Shown here: positions 1-8,254 of the stretch, piece by piece
Layout of the letters: every line of letters begins with the position of its first letter
How positions within the stretch are numbered: the first letter of the stretch is position 1
Assembly: GCF_021742065.1 (NCBI RefSeq)
Contig: NZ_JAKKIE010000014.1
Span: forward strand, 1-64,000
Length of the DNA: 64,000 nucleotides
Direction of reading: 5' to 3'
Origin: Rhizorhapis sp. SPR117
GTDB taxonomy: Bacteria > Pseudomonadota > Alphaproteobacteria > Sphingomonadales > Sphingomonadaceae
Notes under the pieces: model-generated
The model's input: only the letters and a program-made list of their open reading frames with translations
The model's database searches: none
What the model was told of the DNA's origin: nothing
Translations under genes and position numbers: made by a program

Positions 1-75
1 TCTGAGGCTTTTTGTTCAATCCAACTGGTACAGTTTTACACCGGAATCTTGCACAATTTTACCCCGACGTTGACA
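1..75. mobile_element. Terminus of an IS21-like insertion sequence (body lies left of the window)
   Basis: Two related direct repeats lie at 27-44 (GGTACAGTTTTACACCGG) and 50-68 (TGCACAATTTTACCCCGAC), offset by 23 bases. Multiple internal terminal repeats of this TTTTACxCCG type are characteristic of IS21-family ends. Read on the minus strand the putative element starts at 75 with TGTCAACG, which agrees with the TG...CA tips of that family. The neighbouring methylase gene reads smoothly up to position 76 and then continues only 12 codons into this sequence before a stop. The transposase genes (istA/istB) are not in view, so the family assignment rests on the terminus alone. Confidence 0.55.
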
Positions 76-1517
76 GCCATGGCATCGCCAATCAATGGCT
101 CCAGCGTTTCGTCCAGGATCAGCAGCACAAGGTCGTCCGGCGTGTAATAGCTGCCCGAATTCTTGCGCGCGAAAATGTTGGGGCGAACGTCCACCGCGCC
201 GGTTTCTACGTCGCGGGTCAACTCGAATTCCAGCAGCCGCTCATAGATGGAGCCAAGCTGTTGAACGGACAGGTCACGATAATTGATGTAGCGCCGCTGT
301 CCGTCCCGCTGTTCGAAAGACAGGATGTCCAGCGCCTCGGCCATCACGTCATCGCCAAGGGCAATGGATTTGAGCAAGGGCGTATTATGACCGTTGAACA
401 GGCCACCATTATAGGGGGGCAGGCCAACGGACGGATCGCCCTTGTCGATCATCTCGGCAAGGTCTGCAAAGCGGTTCCAGATGGTTTTGGCGACGGCAGA
501 GAACATGTCTCCTGCATCCTTGCGCCTGCCCACGTCCAGACGGGCAATGCGCAAGGCGTAATCGTCAAAGCGACTGTCCTTGACCGGCAACAGCCCCCGG
601 TCTTCCGCATAGAGCACAAAGAGCAGGCGATAGAGCAAAATCAGTGTTGCCTGTCTGATTTCGTCCAATTGCGTTTCGGCTGGGGCTGCCTTTGCCAACG
701 CCTTGCCCAGCGCCGGGTAAAGGCGGTTGAACACAAGTTCAGACAGATTCTTTGCAACGCGCTCTTCGTAGAACGCGGCATCGCGGCGCGCGGTATCATG
801 GAAACTGGGGGCGTTGGCCGTGGGTCGCTCAAACGCGGTGCGCGAAAACATGGCGACAAATACTGCCAGCCAATGGTCGCGTTCTTCCTTGGCGATACCG
901 CTATCCAGCAAATCTGGATCAAGCCCCATGATCCGGGCAAGGTCCAACTCCAGATAATCATCGATGGTCGATCGCGCACCGGAGTAATAAAGCCGCCACT
1001 TGACCCCGTTGGTCAGGAGGCCCCAGCGCAAGCTGCCATTGGTCAGGTCGTCTATGCGGCGAAGGTAGCGCAGCAATTGAGTGGATGGCGTATCCTTGTC
1101 ATCGCCCTTTCTGCCCTCCGCCCGGTCCAGCGCACGGCCCCAGCGTTTGCTTTCAATGATGGCCGCCCCGAATTCATAACGCTTCCACTCTTCAGGATGC
1201 GTATTGGCTTGCAGCTTGGCTGCCGCATCAATGAACAGCAGGCCATCGGGAACGTCCACCCGGCCCATTGCTGACAAGTTTTGCTGAGTCAGATAGTCTG
1301 CCCAGCCCAGCGCCCCCAGAACTGGCCAGATCAGGTCACCTTCGGTTGTCGCTTCATTGGGTTTGCTGCCATGCGGAAAACGCGCAAAAATTTTATCCAA
1401 GGCAGCGCGTTTTGCTGCAACGTCCCCCGCCTGAAACTGCGCCGTTCCGGCAATACCTTCCACCAGATAGTCCTGGGTAAACAAAGCTCCGGCGGCAAAC
1501 AGACTGGGATCAATCAT
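36..1517 (-). pseudogene. Truncated Eco57I-like restriction-modification methylase (N-terminal part only)
   Basis: This 493-codon frame encodes the N-terminal part of a large restriction/methylase fusion of the type IIG (Eco57I/PglX-like) class. The N-terminal half resembles the endonuclease-like region (FGAAIIESKRWGRALDR, then a LLRYLRRIDDLTNGSLRWGL segment split over two turns). The last 60 residues reach the start of the methyltransferase domain (NSGSYYTPDDLVLLILDETL). The SAM-binding and NPPY catalytic motifs that should follow are absent. After residue 481 (GDAMA) the frame runs into the IS21-like end and stops 12 codons later. Family members usually exceed 1000 residues, so this is a remnant with no expected methylation activity. 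It lies inside the tRNA-Leu island, with the same strand order as the integrase. Confidence 0.75.
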
Positions 1518-1576
1518 GCAGGCCGCCTATATTCAGTCATCAATTGCATCTTGCCCCCTTCACTTCGGGGACCGGC

Positions 1577-2221
1577 TTAGCGATGCCGGGGCGGATCGCC
1601 AAGATTTTCCAGCGTTGTTCGTCGATTACTTATTTTCGCGCAAAGGCAATAGAATTGCCATTCAGGCCAGCCCTCCAATCCCGTGCCTTTTATCATGCTC
1701 CAGCAACCGATAGGAGCATCGCCACCAACCGGGAAAAACCATGTCTCAAATGTCTTGCTGAACTTGGTTCGCACGTCGCGGGCATCCTGAAACACCTTGC
1801 CCTGCTCCAAATTGACATGCTTCAACTTGAACGACGCCAGCGCATCCACCCGCGCGCCGGTTAGCATCGCGCAGGCTATCAGCGCGCGGTTGCGGCGCTC
1901 CAGATCGCTATCGGCTGGCATGACGGACAGAATATGGTGCATCTGGTCCAGCGTCGGCACCCGCTTGGGCCGCTTCGCGCGGGCCACGGCCATATCCTTT
2001 TCGGTCAGGTTGAAATAATCGGCGTCGGCATATTGGATGCGCTTCTTGTATCCCGGCTGGTCCGCCAGCCAGTGAAAGAATGCTCGCAGTTCCCGAACGG
2101 TGCCGTTGACGGTCGATTTGACTGCCTCCAGCTTGCCTTCCTTGATCAGCGCGTAAATAGACGTGCGGCCCAAGCTAAGCGCCCTGGCGGCCCCGTTAAT
2201 GGATGTTGCAATAGGTTCCAT
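1577..2221 (-). pseudogene. Chimeric remnant: excisionase-like HTH joined to a tyrosine recombinase core
   Basis: Residues 1-35 (counted from the ATG at 2221, which has a good GAAGGAG site) look like an AlpA/Xis-type helix-turn-helix (NGAARALSLGRTSIYALIKE). From about residue 36 the protein switches in frame to the core of a phage-type tyrosine recombinase: SAM-like helices (ELRAFFHWLADQPG), then a catalytic-domain start with the first arginine in TGAR (R124) and a plausible lysine segment (RTKFSKTFETWFFPVGG). It then loses similarity at about residue 168, before the H-x-x-R and tyrosine motifs. It therefore cannot be an active recombinase, although the HTH part could still bind DNA. It is probably a deletion product of a former int/xis pair; a functional fusion is less likely. 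Confidence 0.6.
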
Positions 2222-2325
2222 GATTGCTCCTTCGCTTCTGTCCGCCAACATGCTGGCGGGTGCGAGGGCGAATCTACGGACGCCAACGAATTTGTCGGAC
2301 GCAAAGGGGCGGAAACGGTCGAAAA

Positions 2326-3042
2326 CTATTCAGTTGCTTGAATTTTGGTCCAAAGCGTACGCGCACGACCGCGTATTGCCGTATCGCCTATGTCCAGATT
2401 GTTCTCTGCGAACCAGTCCTTCATTGCCCGCTCAATATCTGCCTGGCTACTTGGCTGAATGTCGCCCGCGTATAATTTGAAAGCGATTGCCGCCCACATT
2501 GCGTCCCAATGCTTGGCTAAGGGTTTTCCGCCCGGATTCTTCGCAGGGGTCGCAATATCCGAAACCGATGGCGGCGCTACAATGACGTCTGACGATTGAG
2601 CATGAAGCGGCTGATTAAATGTAAAACGATGAATGTCTATCTGGCGCGTGAGGTTGGACCGAATGCCCTCCATCCTTGATTTCGCCTCTCTGGAGACACT
2701 CGAAGTCACTGTGCCATGTTTGCCTTGGCCACTCGTTCGCACCACATCAGCCAGTTTGAGTTCCAGAAACCGAATATGCTTTTCAAGGTGGAGGTGTATC
2801 AGCGCGAACGATTCAACATTCTTAGCAATGGCACCGACTTGATCAACACAAGCATTTAGTAACTGTTCGCCCGAAGCTTCCAAAGCTCGCAATGCAACTT
2901 TTACCGTAAAACCGGACTGGAGCCGCCCAGCTGCAGAATGTTGAGAATAGATATGGTCTACACGCTCGTTGAGCGCTGTTTGGCTTTTGTTCGTCAGATG
3001 ATCAAGAATCAGCCGAATCTGTTCGCGTGCGTTCGTATCCAC
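2326..3042 (-). CDS. Hypothetical island protein
   Basis: I do not recognise a named family in this 238-residue protein. It is predicted to be soluble, with no signal peptide or membrane helix. The N-terminal two thirds is helical and rich in charged residues (possible coiled coil around residues 60-100). The C-terminal 70 residues (from PGGKPLAKHWDAMWAAIAF) look like a compact helical domain ending in TLWTKIQ. It sits 36 bases downstream of the integrase on the same strand, inside the tRNA-Leu island. That position suggests an accessory role in island maintenance or regulation, but nothing in the sequence proves this. The frame is intact and is probably a real gene. Confidence 0.7.
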   Translation of the reverse strand: MDTNAREQIRLILDHLTNKSQTALNERVDHIYSQHSAAGRLQSGFTVKVALRALEASGEQLLNACVDQVGAIAKNVESFALIHLHLEKHIRFLELKLADVVRTSGQGKHGTVTSSVSREAKSRMEGIRSNLTRQIDIHRFTFNQPLHAQSSDVIVAPPSVSDIATPAKNPGGKPLAKHWDAMWAAIAFKLYAGDIQPSSQADIERAMKDWFAENNLDIGDTAIRGRARTLWTKIQATE

Positions 3043-3078
3043 CCGCCAACATTTGCGCGAAGATCAAAAAAAGTCCAG

Positions 3079-4302
3079 CTAGGCCGTCGAAACCCCACTG
3101 AATTTCAGTACCTTCCCCCCTTGCCGGAGAGTATCCAGATGATCGCTCCACCATTGCGCCATCTGCACTCGCTCTTCCCAATGCTTGCCGCGATGGTAGG
3201 CCCCCCGTGTTGCATTTCCATCTTTATGGGCCAGCGCCCGCTCAATGGCGTCAGGATTCCATTTGCCTGATTCATTCAACAATGTGCTGGCCATCGAACG
3301 GAAGCCGTGCGCAGTCATTTCCTTCCCAGAATAGCCAATGCGACGCAGCGCTGCATTGATTGTATTTTCTGACATGGGGCGATTGCCGGGGTAGAGGGAA
3401 GAAAAAACATATCGCTGTCCGGCGCTCAAACCTTTGGCACACTGGAGCAAAGCCAGCGCTTGCGCCGATAGTGGAACGACATGCGGATCACGCATTTTCA
3501 TTTTTTCGGCTGGTATCGTCCAGACAGCCTTATCCAGATCAAATTCATCCCATTCCGCGCGGCGCAATTCGCCCGGTCGGACAAAGACATGGGGCGTAAG
3601 TTTCAGCGCAATGCAGGTAAGCGGTTGGCCCTGATAACCATCTATTGCGCGCAATAACTCACCGACCGCCTTCGGCTCCAGAACGGCACTGTGGTGTGTC
3701 ACTTTGGGGGCCACCAGCGCACCGCGTAACAGGCTGGACGGATCACTCGACGCCCGCGAAGTCGCTACAGCATATCGAAAAATCCGCCCTGCCAGAGATC
3801 GCATCCGCCGCGCCGTTTCCAGATGACCTTTGCTTTCGACTTTCCGCAAAGCGTTCAGGAGTTCCGCAGGCGTAATTTCGGCAATGGGTCGCTGCCCTAT
3901 ATCGCGTTCCATAAGCGATAACAGCCAGCGCGATTTCCCTATGGTAACGCTTGCTCTGCCTTCTTGCGCAGCCTTGGCAATATATTCATCGGCAACCGAC
4001 TTGAAGGTATTGGAAGCGCCCAGCTTGGCGGCCTGCAATTCAGCCTTTCGTTCAACCGCTGGATCGACTCCAGCCGCTATCGACGCCCGCGCCTCATCAC
4101 GTCGTTTTCTAGCGTCTTTCAGGGAAACATCAGGATAGGTGCCCAGCGATAATTTTTTCTCCTTGCCAGCTATGCGGTATTTTAACCGCCAAAGCTTCCC
4201 CCCACTCGGCTGGAGCAAGAGGAACAGCCCTCGCTCATCGGACAGCTTTATGGGTTTGGGACCATGCTTTGCTTGGCGGATTGCCGTATCTGTTAGTGCC
4301 AT
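3079..4302 (-). CDS. P4-type tyrosine integrase (site-specific recombinase)
   Basis: This enzyme integrates and excises the adjacent island at the tRNA-Leu gene. The 407-residue protein starts at the ATG at 4302 (MALTDTAIRQAK), the conserved start of the Arm DNA-binding (DUF4102) domain. An upstream in-frame extension looks non-coding. Domains in order are: arm-binding residues 1-90, SAM-like core-binding about 100-185, catalytic about 205-385. The catalytic set is complete: Arg in VRPGELR (about R242), H332-x-x-R335 in AHGFRS, His359 in LAHK and the Tyr nucleophile (Y369) in GAYHRG. The gene begins 170 bases from the tRNA 3' end and points away from it, the usual arrangement for integrases of tRNA-borne islands. 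Confidence 0.93.
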   Translation of the reverse strand: MALTDTAIRQAKHGPKPIKLSDERGLFLLLQPSGGKLWRLKYRIAGKEKKLSLGTYPDVSLKDARKRRDEARASIAAGVDPAVERKAELQAAKLGASNTFKSVADEYIAKAAQEGRASVTIGKSRWLLSLMERDIGQRPIAEITPAELLNALRKVESKGHLETARRMRSLAGRIFRYAVATSRASSDPSSLLRGALVAPKVTHHSAVLEPKAVGELLRAIDGYQGQPLTCIALKLTPHVFVRPGELRRAEWDEFDLDKAVWTIPAEKMKMRDPHVVPLSAQALALLQCAKGLSAGQRYVFSSLYPGNRPMSENTINAALRRIGYSGKEMTAHGFRSMASTLLNESGKWNPDAIERALAHKDGNATRGAYHRGKHWEERVQMAQWWSDHLDTLRQGGKVLKFSGVSTA

Positions 4303-4307
4303 CGCTT

Positions 4308-4357
4308 GGGGGCCACTTCTTATCGCCATATTACCAGTGGCCCCCAGAGTGGCCCCC
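4308..4357. repeat. GTGGCCCCC repeats beside the integrase start (candidate arm or regulatory sites)
   Basis: The 9-mer GTGGCCCCC occurs at 4337-4345 and again at 4349-4357 as direct repeats 12 bases apart. Its inverted copy GGGGGCCAC is at 4308-4316, just upstream of the integrase ATG. Between the integrase and the tRNA 3' end, repeated short motifs like these are good candidates for integrase arm-binding or excisionase sites. The recurrence is visible directly; the function is inferred. Confidence 0.45.
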
Positions 4358-4471
4358 ATTGCAGTGCGATTGCGCACGAACAATGGCGGACATCACCGGT
4401 CAAGCCAGCGGCGTTTTTAGCATATTTTCGTGGGTTTTTCAATCATTCGCGGGCATTTGCGAACAAAAAAC

Positions 4472-4558
4472 TGGTGCCCAGAAGAGGACTCGAACCTCCA
4501 CGGCCTTGCGACCGCCAGCACCTGAAGCTGGTGCGTCTACCAATTCCGCCATCTGGGC
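4472..4558 (-). tRNA. tRNA-Leu (anticodon CAG), island attachment target
   Basis: Read on the minus strand the gene starts at 4558 with acceptor strand GCCCAGA and ends at 4472 with TCTGGGC, discriminator A and an encoded CCA. The anticodon arm is CCAGC-TTCAGGT-GCTGG, so the anticodon is CAG, which reads CUG leucine codons. A long variable arm and the T-arm GGTTCGAGTCC are present, as expected for a class II tRNA-Leu. The 87-nt gene is intact. The integrase gene begins 170 bases downstream of its 3' end, which makes this 3' end the likely attachment site. No second copy of the tRNA 3' end was seen in the window, so the other att site lies further left or has been lost. Confidence 0.96.
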
Positions 4559-4713
4559 ACGGGGTAGGTCGCGGCGATTAGCGGGGGGAGCACCTCTTGT
4601 CAATCAGCGTTTGTCCGAAATTTTGATAATGTTCGCGGCAAAGTGGTTGTCAAAATCGTTACTCCTGATGCAAGGGAAGTTTTCGACCCAATCGGGCAAA
4701 TGCTGAGGAGCGC

Positions 4714-5661
4714 GTGGCAGACATGCAGGACAAGCTGGTAACGATCTTTGGCGGTGGCGGCTTTTTGGGTCGCTACGTGGCACAGGAACTGCTGGCGCGG
4801 GGCGCCCGCGTGCGCGTGGCGGAGCGCGATCCCAGCAATGCCTTGCATATCAAGCCGCTTGGCGGGCTTGGCCAGACGCAGTTTATTGCGGCTGACATCA
4901 GGCGTCCCGCATCGGTGTCCCGGGCGGTGCAGGATGCGGATGTCGTCATTAACCTGATCGGCATATTGAAAGGCGACTTTCACGCAGTTCATGTCGAGGG
5001 CGCAGCCAATGTGGCGAAAGCCGCCGCCGATGCGGGCGTTGCTGCGCTCGTCCATATCTCCGCAATCGGTGCGGATACCAAGGGCCAGTCCGCCTATGGA
5101 CGCAGCAAGGGAGAAGGAGAAGCGGCGGTCAAGGCTGCTTTTCCCGCCGCGACGATCATTCGCCCCTCGATTATCTTTGGTCCCGAAGACCAGTTCATCA
5201 ACCGCTTCGCCAAGATGATCCGCATGTCGCCGCTCGTGCCTGTCATTGGCGCGAACACGAAGTTTCAGCCGGTTTATGCCACCGACGCAGGCAAGGCGAT
5301 TGCCCTCGCCGCCGTGGAGCCGGGCAAATATGGCGGCAAGACCTTTGAACTTGGCGGGCCGCAGGTCATGACCATGGCAGAGATCAACAGCTGGATCGCC
5401 AAGGCGACGGGACGCGACCCCGGCTTTCTGAGCATTCCGGGCGGCGTCGCCGGTCTGATCGCCAGCCTGACGGGTTGGCTCCCCTGTGCGCCGATCACCA
5501 CAGACCAGTGGAAGATGTTGCAAAGCGACAATGTCGTTTCACCCGGCGCAAAGGGACTTTCCGCCTTTGGCATCCAGCCGACGCCCCTTTCCGCCGTCGC
5601 TCCCGCCTGGCTGGTCCAGTATCGCAAACATGGCCGCTTCGGTTCGCGGATTTCGGCCTGA
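4714..5661 (+). CDS. NDUFA9-like NAD(P)-binding protein (atypical SDR, complex I-associated family)
   Basis: The protein is an atypical short-chain dehydrogenase of the NDUFA9/complex I assembly family. The N-terminal dinucleotide-binding glycine motif is IFGGGGFLGRYV (residues about 11-22), with Rossmann features such as DVVINLIGIL and VHISAIGAD. A YGRSKGEGE segment resembles the SDR Tyr/Lys region, and IIRPSIIFGPEDQFINRF is the family's substrate-side motif. It is about 315 residues long, normal for the family. The start is ambiguous: GTG at 4714 lies only 3 bases from the GAGGAG site, whereas ATG at 4723 is 12 bases from it. It is the first core gene right of tRNA-Leu and lies 56 bases upstream of uppP. 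Confidence 0.85.
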   Translation: MADMQDKLVTIFGGGGFLGRYVAQELLARGARVRVAERDPSNALHIKPLGGLGQTQFIAADIRRPASVSRAVQDADVVINLIGILKGDFHAVHVEGAANVAKAAADAGVAALVHISAIGADTKGQSAYGRSKGEGEAAVKAAFPAATIIRPSIIFGPEDQFINRFAKMIRMSPLVPVIGANTKFQPVYATDAGKAIALAAVEPGKYGGKTFELGGPQVMTMAEINSWIAKATGRDPGFLSIPGGVAGLIASLTGWLPCAPITTDQWKMLQSDNVVSPGAKGLSAFGIQPTPLSAVAPAWLVQYRKHGRFGSRISA

Positions 5662-5717
5662 CACCCATTCCGTTCGTATTGAACAACGGCTGGATCAACG
5701 GATTCAAGGATATTTGA

Positions 5718-6521
5718 ATGGGTTCCGATATACTGACGGTCATCCTTTTGGGCATTGTCGAGGGATTGACCGAGTTCATTCCGGTATCTTCGACCGGACA
5801 TCTGGTGCTTGCCGGTGAACTGCTGGGATTCGAGAGCCAGACATCCGGGACGTTTGAAATCGTCATCCAACTGGGCGCGATTCTGGCTGTAGTGGTGCTC
5901 TACTGGAAACGGTTCTGGCAGGTTTTGATCGGCCTTGGCGGGGCCAATCCCGCGGCCATCGCCTTCACCCGCAATATTGCGCTTGGTTTTCTGCCCTCCG
6001 CTGTCATCGGCCTCATCATCTACAAGGCGGTAAAGGCGATGCTGGAAAGCCCCATCATCGTCGCCGTCGCACTGATTGTGGGCGGAATCGCAATCCTCAT
6101 CATCGAACGCATGGTGAAGGAACCCCGCACATTCATGGTCGAAGGCATGGGGTGGAAAACCGCGCTGGGTGTTGGTATCATCCAGTGTCTGTCGATGATT
6201 CCCGGAGTCAGCCGGTCAGGCGCGACCATTATGGGCGCGTTGAGTCTGGGCGTGGAGCGCAAGACCGCGGCGGAATTCAGTTTTTTCCTCGCCGTGCCGA
6301 CGATGTTGGCGGCATCAGGCTATGATTTGTTGAAAAGTGGCGGATCTCTGGGAGCAGACGACTGGGCGGCGATTGCCATCGGCTTTGTCGTGTCTTTTGT
6401 TGTGGCGCTGATTGTCATCAAATGGTTCATCGGCGTCGTCAGCAAGTACGGTTTTGCGCCTTTCGCCTGGTACCGAATCGTGGCGGGAAGCATCGCCCTG
6501 GTCTGGCTTTTAGCCAAATAG
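5718..6521 (+). CDS. uppP: Undecaprenyl-diphosphatase UppP/BacA
   Basis: This integral membrane phosphatase converts undecaprenyl pyrophosphate to undecaprenyl phosphate, recycling the lipid carrier for peptidoglycan and surface polysaccharides. Both signature motifs are present: EGLTEFIPVSSTGHL (residues 15-29) and PGVSRSGATIMG in the second half, the repeated elements that form the active site. About eight hydrophobic segments span the 267-residue protein, the usual length. Loss of UppP typically gives bacitracin sensitivity. It follows the SDR gene closely and may share its transcript, while a 166-base gap separates it from gltD. Confidence 0.96.
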   Translation: MGSDILTVILLGIVEGLTEFIPVSSTGHLVLAGELLGFESQTSGTFEIVIQLGAILAVVVLYWKRFWQVLIGLGGANPAAIAFTRNIALGFLPSAVIGLIIYKAVKAMLESPIIVAVALIVGGIAILIIERMVKEPRTFMVEGMGWKTALGVGIIQCLSMIPGVSRSGATIMGALSLGVERKTAAEFSFFLAVPTMLAASGYDLLKSGGSLGADDWAAIAIGFVVSFVVALIVIKWFIGVVSKYGFAPFAWYRIVAGSIALVWLLAK

Positions 6522-6687
6522 TTCCGTATCGGCCCTTTTATTCTGGGCAACATGAACGATTTGTTCAGAGATGCGCATGATTTTGCCGCACTAAGGTCAG
6601 TTACATTGTCCTAAAATGCAATTTCTCCGTGACTCCTGCGGCTTTTCACGTTATAGGCGCCCGCAATCAATGGAGTAAGAAGCGATA

Positions 6688-8139
6688 ATGGCCAACGATC
6701 CCATGTTGAAATTTGTCGGAACCGGGCAGGCTTATCCCGAAAAACGCGCTGCGGGTGAGCGCGCGGGCGATTTCAACGAAATCACGCGCGACTATGCGCT
6801 TGAAAAGGCGGAGGAGCAGTCTGCGCGCTGTTCGCAATGCGGTGTGCCCTATTGTTCAACGCATTGCCCGCTGCACAATCATATTCCCGACTGGCTGCGC
6901 CTGACCGCCGAGGGGCGGTTGCGCGAAGCTTATGAATTAAGCAATGCGACCTCCACTATGCCCGAAATCTGCGGCCGCATCTGCCCGCAGGACCGGCTAT
7001 GCGAGGGCAATTGCGTGATCGAATTTTCGGGCCATGGCGCAGTCACCATCGGCGCGGTCGAAAAATACATTACCGACACCGCCTGGAATGAAGGCTGGGT
7101 CGAACCACTGGTGCCGGGCGCGGATCGCGGCCAGTCGATCGGCGTCATCGGCGCTGGCCCCGCCGGTCTCTCTACCGCGGAATATCTGCGCAAGGCCGGT
7201 TATGAAGTGCATGTCTATGACCGGCATGACCGGATGGGCGGGCTACTGACGTATGGCATTCCGGGCTTCAAACTTGAAAAGCACATCGTCATGCGCCGTG
7301 TCGAACGGCTTGCGGAAGGCGGGATCGTCTTTCACGAAAATTTCGAGATTGGCCGCGATGCCACGATGGATGAACTCCGCGAACGCCATGATGCGATCCT
7401 GATTGCAACGGGCGTCTACAAATCCCGCGATATCAAGGCGCCCGGTGTCGGCACTGGCGGCGTGGTGAAGGCTCTCGATTATCTGACCGCATCCAACCGG
7501 GTCGGCTTTGGCGATGCGGTACCCCTGTTCGAGGACGGCAGTCTGAATGCCAAGGGCAAGAATGTGGTGGTCATCGGTGGCGGTGATACGGCGATGGATT
7601 GTGTCCGCACCGCCATCCGCCAAGGCGCCAAATCGGTGAAGTGCCTCTATCGCCGCGATCGGGAGAATATGCCCGGATCGCAACGCGAGGTGGCGCATGC
7701 AGAAGAAGAAGGCGTTGAGTTTGTCTGGCTTTCCGCGCCCATCGCTTTTGAAGGCACGAAGCATGTCACCGGCGTCAAGGCGACTAAAATGCGTCTGGGT
7801 GCAGCCGACGCCAGCGGCCGCCGCGCGCCCGAAGCCGATCCGGGCACTGAATTCACGCTGGAGGCCGATCTGGTCATCAAGGCGCTGGGTTTCGACGCAG
7901 AGGAATTGCCCAAGCTGTTCGGCTGCGACGATCTCGCTGTAACCCGTTGGGGCACGCTGCGCGTCGATCACCGCACGATGATGACATCATTGGACGGCGT
8001 GTTCGCGGCAGGCGATATCGTGCGCGGCGCATCACTGGTGGTCTGGGCCATTCGCGATGGCCGCGATGTGACGGATCACATGCACAAATATCTGAAGACG
8101 AAGGCGCGAGAAAAACGGGAAGAAAGGGTGGCCGCCTAA
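6688..8139 (+). CDS. gltD: Glutamate synthase [NADPH] small subunit
   Basis: GltD is the FAD- and NADPH-binding subunit of glutamate synthase and passes electrons to GltB. The N-terminal ferredoxin-like region has the expected cysteines (CSQCGVPYCSTHCPLHNH at about residues 48-65, CGRICPQDRLCEGNC at about 95-109). The FAD-binding motif is VIGAGPAGLSTAEYLR (about 153-168). The NADPH-binding motif VVVIGGGDTAMDCV (about 292-305) follows in the second Rossmann fold, and FAAGDIVRGASLVV closes the FAD site near the C-terminus. At 483 residues it is normal length. It precedes gltB on the same strand, separated by a palindromic repeat, and the two genes probably form one operon for ammonia assimilation. 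Confidence 0.96.
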   Translation: MANDPMLKFVGTGQAYPEKRAAGERAGDFNEITRDYALEKAEEQSARCSQCGVPYCSTHCPLHNHIPDWLRLTAEGRLREAYELSNATSTMPEICGRICPQDRLCEGNCVIEFSGHGAVTIGAVEKYITDTAWNEGWVEPLVPGADRGQSIGVIGAGPAGLSTAEYLRKAGYEVHVYDRHDRMGGLLTYGIPGFKLEKHIVMRRVERLAEGGIVFHENFEIGRDATMDELRERHDAILIATGVYKSRDIKAPGVGTGGVVKALDYLTASNRVGFGDAVPLFEDGSLNAKGKNVVVIGGGDTAMDCVRTAIRQGAKSVKCLYRRDRENMPGSQREVAHAEEEGVEFVWLSAPIAFEGTKHVTGVKATKMRLGAADASGRRAPEADPGTEFTLEADLVIKALGFDAEELPKLFGCDDLAVTRWGTLRVDHRTMMTSLDGVFAAGDIVRGASLVVWAIRDGRDVTDHMHKYLKTKAREKREERVAA

Positions 8140-8150
8140 GCCACTCCCCC

Positions 8151-8222
8151 GTTCGTCCCGAGCGTAGTCGAGGGACGTTCGCACCACGCCAAACGTGTCT
8201 CGACTTCGCTCGACACGAACGG
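8151..8222. repeat. Palindromic intergenic repeat between gltD and gltB
   Basis: Two imperfect palindromes lie back to back. The first runs from CGTCCC to GGGACG (about 8156-8179), and the second from CGTGTC to GACACG (about 8194-8217), with GTCGAG/CTCGAC cores. Motifs of the form cgtgtctcgacttcgctcgacacg are familiar as dispersed extragenic palindromes in sphingomonads. Both can form hairpins in the gltD-gltB transcript, where they could alter RNA stability or the ratio of the two subunits. Only one copy of this type was seen in the window. Confidence 0.6.
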
Positions 8223-8254
8223 CAATGGAAGTTTTTGACCAGAAGGGTCCGACT

